Position numbers and translations under genes: made by a program
Assembly: GCA_964598005.1 (NCBI GenBank)
Contig: CAZRAL010000004.1
Span: 1 to 64,000, forward strand
Length of the DNA: 64,000 nt
Reading direction: 5' to 3'
Origin: CAZRAL01 sp964598005
Lineage (GTDB): Bacteria > Pseudomonadota > Gammaproteobacteria > Burkholderiales > Usitatibacteraceae
The notes under the pieces: generated by a model
The model's input: the letters and a program-made list of their open reading frames with translations, nothing else
Databases searched by the model: none
What the model was told of the DNA's origin: nothing
Shown: positions 8,601 through 16,136 of the stretch, piece by piece
Layout: each line of letters starts with the position of its first letter
Numbering within the stretch: position 1 is the first letter of the stretch

Positions 8601-9743
8601 TTATTTGTGGCCTCCTGGTCTTGACAGTAAACCCAAGCGCATTTGCTCACGAATCCAATCTTCGAACAAAGAATCAGCAAACAAATAAGCACCGCGATCA
8701 TGGCGGATGATCCAGCCTTTGTCGGCAAGTAAGGTAAGCATGCGCTGCACGGTGGTTTTGGATACTGATTCCGTGCCGGTAGCAACGGCAAGGCGTTTGA
8801 GATTGCCTTCGCCAAACAAGGCGTCGTTGCAGGCGAGGGCGACAATCAATGCTCTTTGCAAGTCGGACAAATGTTCGAACTCATCCACAAAGCCACTATC
8901 GCGGGTCGCGTCTTTCTGGGCAAGCGCCAGCGCATTGTTGTGAGATAGACTGGGCTGCAAGAGTCGTAAATTCAAATAATCGCGGGTGAATTTAGGACTT
9001 TTGCCCAACGTTTCAAACGCAACAGCAATCTCATCACTTTCAATTTTGTGAGCCGGATACTGCATGGCCACTACACCAGCTAGATGATCGACGAATGCAG
9101 CGCCCAGGGGTTCGAGAGGCACTCTAGTGAACCAACGGTTAAATGCTTTGCGTTCACCCGTTACCATAAGATCGTATGACGCAGCCGACGAGCTGGTGGC
9201 GATCGCGCGGATGATACGTCTATGGGTATCCAAAAGAGATCGCACGCTCCAGGCAATGTCGTTTTGCTTTGCGTCGGCAAATCGATGAACCTCATCGAAG
9301 AGAAACAGGACACGCTTGCCGCGTTGTTCGAGTTCGGCAAAAGCGGCGGTCAGCCTGCCTTTCGTAACGCCTGATGTGGCTAGCTCGATCTCACCGCCAA
9401 ATTCGGCGTCGCCGAGCTTGGCTTTGCCGGACAGTTTTTTGATAGGGGTTGCCGCAAGTTTTTTCAGTCGCGTAGTTGGTGTGACAGCTGACGCCAGTGC
9501 GGCATCAATAGAATCGATAATCCAAGGCTCTAGTTCGCCAGCTGTTGATGCCAAATTTACATAGACGGTCAGGTATCCAGCTTCACGCGCAGCGGGTTGT
9601 AAATCTTCCAATAAGAAAGTGGTTTTGCCGCGTCGGCGAGGCTCAATAATGGCCAGCGCAGATACCAGACCCGCATCGAGCGTTTGCATGATTCGCTCAA
9701 CATCGGCCAAACGTGGGAAATGCCAAGGATCTGTTTTTAACAT
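8601..9743 (-). CDS. AAA+ ATPase with C-terminal winged helix
   Basis: ATPase of 380 residues. The nucleotide site is PRRRGKTTF near residue 40, a Walker A lacking the first Gly. Walker B is RVLFLFDEVHRF near 150, and a sensor-like IRAIATSSS follows. The C-terminal 90 residues look like a winged helix (VSKTTVQRMLTLLADKGWI). It resembles the archaeal-ATPase/STAND group of small regulators. It converges on rep. Its start codon directly abuts a long palindromic repeat, so it is probably autoregulated. It might act as a transcription factor, in copy control or in defence; the sequence does not say which. Confidence 0.75.
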   Translation of the reverse strand: MLKTDPWHFPRLADVERIMQTLDAGLVSALAIIEPRRRGKTTFLLEDLQPAAREAGYLTVYVNLASTAGELEPWIIDSIDAALASAVTPTTRLKKLAATPIKKLSGKAKLGDAEFGGEIELATSGVTKGRLTAAFAELEQRGKRVLFLFDEVHRFADAKQNDIAWSVRSLLDTHRRIIRAIATSSSAASYDLMVTGERKAFNRWFTRVPLEPLGAAFVDHLAGVVAMQYPAHKIESDEIAVAFETLGKSPKFTRDYLNLRLLQPSLSHNNALALAQKDATRDSGFVDEFEHLSDLQRALIVALACNDALFGEGNLKRLAVATGTESVSKTTVQRMLTLLADKGWIIRHDRGAYLFADSLFEDWIREQMRLGLLSRPGGHK

Positions 9744-9805
9744 AAGTATCTAAAAGTATCTATAAAAAAGTAAAGTATACATTCCAAAGATACTTTTAGA
9801 TACTT
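9744..9805. promoter_or_regulatory. large inverted repeat at the ATPase promoter
   Basis: Two perfect 18-bp arms (9744-9761 and 9788-9805) face each other across 26 bases. Each arm itself holds two AGTATCT units 3 bases apart, so four half-sites exist. The proximal arm touches the ATG of the ATPase gene and replaces any ribosome site, which suggests strict repression at this promoter, perhaps by the ATPase's own winged helix. Confidence 0.75.
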
Positions 9806-9920
9806 GTCGAACTTACGCCAACTCTAAACGATGTAAAAGCTCTCTTTTAGATAAGGTGCCAGAAGAAAGCCAGAATAATGTAATAGACGCCGATAATCAC
9901 CAAAGGAAGGGACGTCCGAA

Positions 9921-9983
9921 ATGAAGATTACTACAATGGAGAGATTGATCGAGCAAAGAATAGCCTCTTTTAATCGCATATGA
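9921..9983 (+). CDS. possible 20-residue peptide
   Basis: Short frame ATG to TGA preceded by AAGGAAGGGA about 8 bases upstream. It encodes a basic, probably helical peptide (METs at 1 and 6, then a Glu/Arg-rich helix). It lies in the 280-base gap between the ATPase operator and the next gene. Nothing else supports expression. Confidence 0.25.
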   Translation: MKITTMERLIEQRIASFNRI

Positions 9984-10044
9984 GGCTGAAGCTAGTGCAA
10001 AGCTAAAAATTAGCTACAGCACGCCACCGTATAATGATTATTAT

Positions 10045-10060
10045 ATATAATATAATCATA
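10045..10060 (+). promoter_or_regulatory. AT-rich promoter motif, copy 1
   Basis: ATATAATATAATCATA, containing TATAAT, 29 bases before the start codon at 10089. A partial inverted copy (AATGATTATTATATA) lies directly upstream. The same motif recurs in several other intergenic regions of the window. Confidence 0.5.
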
Positions 10061-10088
10061 TTAAAACTCTATTATGAAAGGAACAACG

Positions 10089-10562
10089 ATGCCAGATGAT
10101 CTAAATACATCCACCATCACCAATGACGAAAAGAAACAAAAAGGCGATCCCCCTGTAATAAAAGGCGTTCAAAAGGGCGTTCAACGTCTCGCGCTATGGC
10201 TTGAAGAAGATCAAAATAAAAAGAATCAATTTACTGGCGTACTTGATGGAGACCGAGTGTGGGGCTATCTGCAAACACGCAAGGAGGGCGATAAGGCAGG
10301 TCAAAAATTTATCCATCTTCAAGCGAAGATTGGCAAAGAATACAGGACCGTAGCTTATGGCAACCCCGTTAATCGTCGTAGCGATGATAAACCGGTCTAC
10401 TATGATGAGTTCGTTTTCCATATTGATGATCAAGATATCTTTGGAGCTCGGTTAGCGAAAACAGCGAGTGTCCAATTCCAGCAGGAGGTAGGATTTAATT
10501 CTCCCCGCCTTGATCGTCCTGCAAAAGTTGAAAATGACGAATCAACAGCGCCATCACCGTAA
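10089..10562 (+). CDS. unrecognised soluble protein
   Basis: Protein of 157 residues, highly charged, with no signal peptide or membrane segment. The ATG at 10089 has AAAGGA upstream; an ATG at 10074 overlaps that ribosome site and is less likely. The first 40 residues are Lys/Asp/Glu-rich and probably disordered. The centre (about 45-140) alternates short strands and could be a small beta domain. It has its own promoter motif and a strong terminator, so it is a single-gene unit. Function is unknown. Confidence 0.7.
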   Translation: MPDDLNTSTITNDEKKQKGDPPVIKGVQKGVQRLALWLEEDQNKKNQFTGVLDGDRVWGYLQTRKEGDKAGQKFIHLQAKIGKEYRTVAYGNPVNRRSDDKPVYYDEFVFHIDDQDIFGARLAKTASVQFQQEVGFNSPRLDRPAKVENDESTAPSP

Positions 10563-10622
10563 AGTTCAGTCTAATGTCTCGCAATCTCACGAGCGTTTCG
10601 ATAATAACCGCATGTGAGAATA

Positions 10623-10648
10623 AGGCCCGGTATCCGGGCCTCTTTTTT
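10623..10648 (+). terminator. rho-independent terminator
   Basis: Perfect stem AGGCCCGG/CCGGGCCT with loop TAT followed by a CTTTTTT tract, about 60 bases after the stop of the preceding gene. Confidence 0.9.
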
Positions 10649-10697
10649 GTAGCCAGTGCCGGCGCTATCTCTCAAACATAAGCATTAGCCACTATAG

Positions 10698-11198
10698 ATG
10701 AATGTAAATAGAAATCTACTCAGCGTTATATTGTCGCAAAACCTGATTGAAGGATGTGATTCCATAGAGCGCGACGCATTTCGCGCCATTGTGCGAGACA
10801 GGTTGAAAATGTGCGCCCACGATGCACTTTTATTCGAGCGCACATTGGGGTCATGTGCAACTACATATTCGGCTATCTGCAGTATTGAAAAACTAAACAC
10901 TGTTATGAATGAAGATAACCATAAATTTTTCCACGAAACAATAGAAAACCTTAAACGTTATTACCAAACTTATGTGTTTTCTCAAGCTGACATAAGATCG
11001 ATTTGTTTTGATCGTGAGAGTGGACAAGTATCGATTAACGTAAAGCAGGGTTCAAATGAATCTGCTTCTATTATCGTGCCAACCAACTCAGTAATTGTGA
11101 ATAAAATTATTGAAACAGCACCCAGTTTTTTGCATGAATATTTGTCTGTATCAAAGCTTTTCGAGACCGAGCCTGAGTCTCCAACGCTGAACATGTAA
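10698..11198 (+). CDS. unrecognised small protein
   Basis: Protein of 166 residues with no recognised domain. The N-terminal half looks helical, with several Cys residues (positions about 20, 39, 53 and 61). The C-terminal half has beta character (SGQVSINVKQ, SASIIVPTNSVIV). There is no signal peptide. The ribosome site before the ATG is poor. It sits between a terminator and the convergent dotL unit. Confidence 0.5.
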   Translation: MNVNRNLLSVILSQNLIEGCDSIERDAFRAIVRDRLKMCAHDALLFERTLGSCATTYSAICSIEKLNTVMNEDNHKFFHETIENLKRYYQTYVFSQADIRSICFDRESGQVSINVKQGSNESASIIVPTNSVIVNKIIETAPSFLHEYLSVSKLFETEPESPTLNM

Positions 11199-11241
11199 AT
11201 ATCGGCTCTAGCATGCGCTTCTACGTTCTGTAGCCAATATT

Positions 11242-11490
11242 CTATTGGCCTCGCTTTGGCGGGGCTATCGCGATTAGCCTCCAGCCTACTCGTTCACGGT
11301 GTTCAAAAACCGACTTGGGCGCGGCCATAGCTAACTTTGCTTCATCACTATCCGCGTCGATCGAATGCAATGCTGAAAGAATTGCGCGCTCGTTCCGGGC
11401 AACACCAATCAGTAGACCAGCTTGTTTGGGTGTATGGGCGGCTACCATGCAACGACGCGGAAAACTGTTATAGATGAAGACGCGAATCAT
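11242..11490 (-). CDS. small protein downstream of the coupling protein
   Basis: Protein of 82 residues, basic, starting 12 bases after the dotL/trbC stop on the same strand and therefore probably the last gene of that unit. It has no recognised domain; a short Arg/Lys-rich N-terminus is followed by a mixed helix. It may be an accessory of the coupling protein, but only position supports this. Confidence 0.5.
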   Translation of the reverse strand: MIRVFIYNSFPRRCMVAAHTPKQAGLLIGVARNERAILSALHSIDADSDEAKLAMAAPKSVFEHRERVGWRLIAIAPPKRGQ

Positions 11491-11501
11491 ATGGAGTACG
11501 A

Positions 11502-13874
11502 CTATCTTTCTAGCTCGTCAAACATTCCATGTACGTCCAATTCATTTGCCATGTTGACAAGTTTTTGCATGTCAATGCCCACATCGGGGTAACTTACAGC
11601 GGAGTCGATTTCACTTTTAACCAACTCAGCTGCGTGCGCTGCGACATCTGGAGCATTTCCCATTTCGACGCCGATGGCCGTCAAGTCACGGGTTAAGATT
11701 TCCTGTTTATTAGAAGCAGTGTCAATATTATTGATCGGCGATTTTGACGGCTTGTCTAGATTAGAAATGCTGTCGAGTGCAAAAGTACCATCAAATATTT
11801 CACCATCGATAACGACTAGATTATCGTCAATTGAGGAATGCAGATCGGCATTTGTTGGTACCGCAGATTCTGGCACCGTTGTCGGCGCAACCTGCTGTTT
11901 ATCGATTGTCAGTAGCCAGGCAGCCAGCGCAAGTTCCTGAGGGGGTTGTGATCCACTGTTAGCCTGTAACGTTGCGTAGCGCTGCGCGAAGCTACTGCCA
12001 AGATCTAAGCATGGCTTAAGTGCCGTGACCGCCCCCAGTAAGCGACCCTGAATTTGATTAAGCCGTATTTCGCGCTCGCGTCGTGTTGCTCCCATGTTAT
12101 CAAGATCGTGGTTACGAGGGTAACGAATTTGTACCAGGGCATTGACGCGGATACGATTTGGTTTGATGTTGGTGTAGAGTGACTCGAAACGAATGAGCTT
12201 GCTACCAAATATAACGGCTCCTTGACCCGGGGCATATGCGGTCACTTCATCGACCGTCAGTCGCTGGCGGCGTTCTTGCCGTGCATCACCGGAATCAACA
12301 AAGATCGACTTAAGCAAGCCAGGCTTTTTCTCGCTTGAACCGGCAATCGCGACAGTGCCTTCACCTGCACGTTTCTGGAATAGATCAAGGGTTTCTCCAG
12401 TATCTTCACACTTCAAGCAGATTTTGGTTGAAGTATTTGCCACCATTGAGTCAGCTTCTTCTTTTCCTGCCCGGTTGACACCTGGTTTATCTTGTCCAGC
12501 AAAAATCATCATTTGCCCCAAGGAGCGGGCCTGTGCCGGCATCACGGCCGTGCCGCCGCTTTTAGGTAGAAAATAGCCAACTTCATCCCAGATACTCGGA
12601 AACGGAACCGGGCTTTCTGTAGGCAGCGTCTCAATTAGCTGTGCAGCATCACCGGCGACCTCGGATCCCATTACAGCTGACATCATGGCGCGAGCCGATG
12701 CGACAGCAATATTGCCAAGCGCGCGGTTTTCATGATCGCTTTTTTCAAGCGAGGGGATCAAACCCACGAAGATCCGGTTTTGCAGCGCCACATCCTCCAT
12801 ATGGATTTCTGAAATTTCACAATTGAAAATGTGGCCATACACATCCGTCAGCTGACCCATAATTTTTGTGAACTGCATTTGCAGATAGCCATGCTGATCA
12901 CGTGTGGTTGACGACTGCTCATGAGGTGGCTTCTGCGGATTGTACCCAGGTAACGCTGCCAGATAGGCATTCAGTGCATCGAATACAGGTTGGGGAAAAC
13001 GATAAATACCCCTCTTGTCACCAGCTAATTCAACGACTTTTGCAAGTGTCATATATTCGCGAATGACACCCGGGGTAAGTAAAATATCACCGCGATCACG
13101 CAAAAATACTGCTGCATTTATAACACCGGATGCCATATTGATGGCGCGATCCTTCCAGGTTGCTCCATCACCCCCTGATTCTGGCATTAGCGATACGATT
13201 AATTCGGTCAAAAAAGCGCCCGAACCGGATGCCAGCACGTTCATCTTATTGCTAATACGTCTTGCGCGTTTCACGCGCGGGTCGAAGCGTCCAATCATCA
13301 AATTTAGTAACCGAACATCATCTTCGCGCCCAAAGTGACGTGCGATGGCATAAATTTGAGCGTAAAGTTTTGGTGTGCCCTTGCCATCAACAAACATGAC
13401 GCCACTTCCCCAACAAATGGCGCAATAAAGGAACGCGAGCAGGAGTTCGGTCTTGCCGGAACCCGTGGTACCGAACACGAAAATATGTGTGCGGCAATCT
13501 GAGTTGTCCTCCCAGATTTCCTCTCCTCCTTTTGAATTGGTATCCGCTTTTATTTGATTGCCTACGAAAAAAATGCCTTCACCGACCTTGGGCGCGCCGT
13601 AACTTCGATCGTGGAATCCCGCGTGCCCAGGTACGCGTAGAGGAAGCCGTATACTCTTAGTAGGCCCAAACAATAAATAGATAATTGCGCCTAATATTGA
13701 CACCAGCTCTGTTAATGGGGGAAGTAACAATATGAGTACAGCGAATGATGCAAGAGTAGCCGCGGTGTGAGAGGGTTCCTTAAGCCAATCGTATAGGCGC
13801 TCACTACCGGAACGCAGATCTCGTATTTGATGCCGCTGCGCTATTTCTTGAGATTCTGCGAATCCGATAGCCAT
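11502..13874 (-). CDS. trbC: type IV coupling protein, DotL/TrbC type
   Basis: Inner-membrane ATPase that brings the relaxosome DNA to the type IVB channel. The 790-residue protein has two hydrophobic segments near residues 40-70, a Walker A GTTGSGKTE near 137-145 and an extended ATPase domain (IFVGLIPSLEKSDHENR, SIWDEVGYFL). A C-terminal region of about 200 residues is rich in Asp and Ala. The layout matches R64 TrbC and Legionella DotL/IcmO. The ATG at 13874 has AAGG 8 bases upstream; a TTG two codons earlier is less likely. It follows two small genes with short spacing. Confidence 0.88.
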   Translation of the reverse strand: MAIGFAESQEIAQRHQIRDLRSGSERLYDWLKEPSHTAATLASFAVLILLLPPLTELVSILGAIIYLLFGPTKSIRLPLRVPGHAGFHDRSYGAPKVGEGIFFVGNQIKADTNSKGGEEIWEDNSDCRTHIFVFGTTGSGKTELLLAFLYCAICWGSGVMFVDGKGTPKLYAQIYAIARHFGREDDVRLLNLMIGRFDPRVKRARRISNKMNVLASGSGAFLTELIVSLMPESGGDGATWKDRAINMASGVINAAVFLRDRGDILLTPGVIREYMTLAKVVELAGDKRGIYRFPQPVFDALNAYLAALPGYNPQKPPHEQSSTTRDQHGYLQMQFTKIMGQLTDVYGHIFNCEISEIHMEDVALQNRIFVGLIPSLEKSDHENRALGNIAVASARAMMSAVMGSEVAGDAAQLIETLPTESPVPFPSIWDEVGYFLPKSGGTAVMPAQARSLGQMMIFAGQDKPGVNRAGKEEADSMVANTSTKICLKCEDTGETLDLFQKRAGEGTVAIAGSSEKKPGLLKSIFVDSGDARQERRQRLTVDEVTAYAPGQGAVIFGSKLIRFESLYTNIKPNRIRVNALVQIRYPRNHDLDNMGATRREREIRLNQIQGRLLGAVTALKPCLDLGSSFAQRYATLQANSGSQPPQELALAAWLLTIDKQQVAPTTVPESAVPTNADLHSSIDDNLVVIDGEIFDGTFALDSISNLDKPSKSPINNIDTASNKQEILTRDLTAIGVEMGNAPDVAAHAAELVKSEIDSAVSYPDVGIDMQKLVNMANELDVHGMFDELER

Positions 13875-13887
13875 TGCCAACCTTGGA

Positions 13888-14394
13888 TTACATTCTCAAT
13901 TCAAGTTCGTCGTACGGTTTTGGCAGATGTACCTCTTGTAGACCGTTACCGAATGCATTGTTCCAATCGGCTCGGGTGGGAAATGACGTTTGCATATTCT
14001 GATTTTTTACGAATCGATCATGAATACCAATTGGGTCAGTAAGAATTCGACTACGTACTTGGGCGATGTCCCATCCTAGGACATCGCAACATTCTTCGAA
14101 TGAACAAATTGCGCGATATTGACCAAGTACCCATTTTTCTGCGGCAGCGTGATCCCGATTAGCCTCTTTTTCATATCTTGTTTTTGGTTGTTCATAGTAA
14201 GGATGAGCTAGGTCTGCGCAAGCCAGCGCGAGCATTGAAACGGCGTAGTTACGTCCAGCGTCATCCTTTAGTAAGCTACGCCACAGAATTTTCACGCTTT
14301 CCATATCAGAGGCTGAATCATCCTCCAAAGAATTTTTTTTGTGGCGGCGTTCTGGCGCGAGCACATCAGTTTCTGTTTCTAACGATGGCATCAT
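13888..14394 (-). CDS. small protein upstream of the coupling protein
   Basis: Protein of 168 residues, acidic at the N-terminus and probably helical, with no signal peptide. It overlaps the preceding gene by ATGA and ends 13 bases before the coupling-protein start, so the three genes are translationally linked. Its place directly before dotL suggests a cytosolic adaptor or relaxosome accessory. No family was recognised. Confidence 0.65.
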   Translation of the reverse strand: MMPSLETETDVLAPERRHKKNSLEDDSASDMESVKILWRSLLKDDAGRNYAVSMLALACADLAHPYYEQPKTRYEKEANRDHAAAEKWVLGQYRAICSFEECCDVLGWDIAQVRSRILTDPIGIHDRFVKNQNMQTSFPTRADWNNAFGNGLQEVHLPKPYDELELRM

Positions 14395-14633
14395 ACGGTG
14401 CTCCGCACGGAATTTTTATCGTCTAGACGACGTGTGGCCCGAAGCATTACCCTTTCGATTTGTGCCACAACAAGCGGATCGGGCAAATGCATTGATTGCG
14501 CAATTTTCGTATAGCTGTATCCGTTGCGGTACCGCTGATTAAATAATTCAACTTGGGTACTGGACATATATTGAAAAATTGGCTGATTATCGGTAGGAAT
14601 TGGTTGATCGTCAGTATTCACGGCGGCCTCCAT
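14391..14633 (-). CDS. small HTH-like protein heading the coupling-protein unit
   Basis: Protein of 80 residues. Residues about 30-65 (FNQRYRNGYSYTKIAQSMHLPDPLVVAQIERV) look like a resolvase-type helix-turn-helix preceded by a disordered tail. It could be a DNA-binding accessory or regulator of the trbC unit. It overlaps the next gene by 4 bases. The promoter would lie in the 120-base AT-rich gap 14634-14753. Confidence 0.6.
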   Translation of the reverse strand: MEAAVNTDDQPIPTDNQPIFQYMSSTQVELFNQRYRNGYSYTKIAQSMHLPDPLVVAQIERVMLRATRRLDDKNSVRSTV

Positions 14634-14753
14634 AATGGTCTGTTCCCCGTTCTCGCCAACGAGTGAATTTAGGGTTCTAATTATTGGACAATAGTATATA
14701 TTAAAAACATCTTAAATATCATCGTCACCAAGGGCTGCTTTTTATTTCTTCGC

Positions 14754-15173
14754 TCACTTTGGCAACTCCCGCCTGTTTGTATCAGCCAGTTCACGAAGGC
14801 GTTTTGCCTGCCATGCGAGCTCATCCGCAGATTGCAAGGCATCGGAGATTATTCGGAAAGCAATTTGCTTCATGCTTCGCACTGTATGGCGTTCCCAGTG
14901 ATCAATGCTGAGTCCATCGCCTATGGCGCGCACCGTTGCACATACATCTGCAAATTTTTCGGCGAAACTTCCATTTTCATCTTCACCTGGTAATTTGTCC
15001 GCCGAGTTAGAGTTAAGCTTTTTGGCTATTTCCTCAGCGCACTTCATACGCTGCTCGTCATCAGTAAAGTCGCCAGACATCTCAAGAATCACGTCGTGGC
15101 CAAAGTCTTGGCACTCGATTGTTCGCCCATCTCTTGACGCCCTCCAGCCCCATGGCACAAAAATTGATGTCAT
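14754..15173 (-). CDS. unrecognised small protein following ssb
   Basis: Protein of 139 residues, 8 bases after the ssb stop and preceded by AGGGC. The N-terminal third forms short strands (IFVPWGWRASRDGRTIEC); the rest is a charged helix region with Lys/Arg and Glu. It resembles small genes found in phage and plasmid lagging-strand or establishment clusters, but no family was recognised. Confidence 0.6.
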   Translation of the reverse strand: MTSIFVPWGWRASRDGRTIECQDFGHDVILEMSGDFTDDEQRMKCAEEIAKKLNSNSADKLPGEDENGSFAEKFADVCATVRAIGDGLSIDHWERHTVRSMKQIAFRIISDALQSADELAWQAKRLRELADTNRRELPK

Positions 15174-15181
15174 TGCATGCC

Positions 15182-15652
15182 CTAGAACGGTATATCAGAG
15201 TCTAAGTCATCGAATTTCGCTGTTCCAGACTTCGCGCTGCCGACAGGCTTAGCCTCGCGCCCCGACGCTTTGGCGTAGTCATTTGCACCATCGGTAGGTT
15301 TGCCTGAGCTATCGCCGCCGCCAGCTTTACCGAGCATCTGCATGCGATCGGCGATGATCTCGGTGGTGTATTGATCGACGCCGTCCTTGTTCTGCCACTT
15401 GCGCGTTTGGAGTCGGCCCTCAACATAGACTTGGGATCCTTTTTTTAAGTACTCGCCCGCAATTTCAGCCAGCTTGGCAAAAAATACGATGCGGTGCCAT
15501 TCAGTTTTTTCCTGTTTTTCACCGGCTTTATCTTTCCATGTGTCGGTTGTGGCAATACTTACATTGGTGACCGCACCGCCATCAGGCATATAGCGCGTTT
15601 CGGGATCGCGGCCCAGGTGGCCGACCAGTATTGCTTTGTTGACGGATGCCAT
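15182..15652 (-). CDS. ssb: single-stranded DNA-binding protein
   Basis: Coats ssDNA during plasmid replication and after transfer. The 156-residue protein has the OB fold (MASVNKAILVGHLGRDPETRYM through about residue 105), a Gly/Ser-rich linker and the canonical acidic tip DSDIPF that recruits replication proteins. The start has GGAG upstream. Its first codons and leader are duplicated about 470 bases upstream, beside a truncated ssb-like fragment. It is placed after the methyltransferase genes, typical of conjugative leading-region genes. Confidence 0.97.
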   Translation of the reverse strand: MASVNKAILVGHLGRDPETRYMPDGGAVTNVSIATTDTWKDKAGEKQEKTEWHRIVFFAKLAEIAGEYLKKGSQVYVEGRLQTRKWQNKDGVDQYTTEIIADRMQMLGKAGGGDSSGKPTDGANDYAKASGREAKPVGSAKSGTAKFDDLDSDIPF

Positions 15653-15667
15653 TATTCAAACTCCATA
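15634..15667. repeat. 34-bp direct repeat, copy 1 (ssb start)
   Basis: Exact 34-base repeat shared with 16103-16136. It spans the last dcm codons (MEFE-stop) and the first six ssb codons, as if copied from a dcm-ssb junction. Confidence 0.9.
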
Positions 15668-15668
15668 T

Positions 15669-16049
15669 CTAAAAACAACAAGCCGCGTTTGAAAACGCGC
15701 GGCGCTCTTGAGCCGTCATCAATTTAAAGTTTGCGATTTGGATTTTTTTGCTAACAGAAGATAAAAACGCAGCGCCTGGCGTATGTTCCAGCCAATAATC
15801 GGCAGTTTCCGCCGAATACTCTAAGTTTAGCTTTTCAGCGACATCAATTCCGCATTGAAGGTTATGCTGAAACGCCAGCAAAACTGACATAGCTGCTTGA
15901 TGTTTCCCGTTTGGAACGTAAAACACTCCCCAACGGCGTTCGTAAACGAAAGGATGTGATAGGTTAGCTTTAGATAGGGGAATTGGGTTGCTCATTACGC
16001 AATCACACATTGCCCACCATTGATTATCAGAAAATATTATTCTCTCCAT
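15669..16049 (-). CDS. unrecognised protein between the ssb repeats
   Basis: Protein of 126 residues encoded entirely between the two 34-bp direct repeats. It has several Trp and Cys residues, including a terminal Cys-Cys-Phe, and no signal peptide. The ribosome site is weak. Its location suggests it was inserted into, or captured at, an ancestral dcm-ssb junction. No family was recognised. Confidence 0.5.
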   Translation of the reverse strand: MERIIFSDNQWWAMCDCVMSNPIPLSKANLSHPFVYERRWGVFYVPNGKHQAAMSVLLAFQHNLQCGIDVAEKLNLEYSAETADYWLEHTPGAAFLSSVSKKIQIANFKLMTAQERRAFSNAACCF

Positions 16050-16052
16050 TTG

Positions 16053-16121
16053 TTATTTATTTTCCAGCATCATTTTTTGCGCGGGCCATCCAAGCAATGT
16101 GACTTTGTTGACGGATGCCAT
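16053..16121 (-). pseudogene. ssb: truncated ssb 5' fragment
   Basis: After the dcm stop (TAATG overlap) a 22-codon frame reads MASVNKVTLLG, the classic start of an SSB protein, and then runs into unrelated residues and a stop. It differs from the intact ssb at 15182 (MASVNKAILVG), so it is a remnant of a separate ssb copy, left when the intervening segment was gained. Confidence 0.75.
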
Positions 16122-16136
16122 TATTCAAACTCCATA
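16103..16136. repeat. 34-bp direct repeat, copy 2 (dcm end)
   Basis: Second exact copy of the repeat at 15634-15667. Here it forms the genuine 3' end of the methyltransferase frame plus the start of the ssb fragment. Confidence 0.9.
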
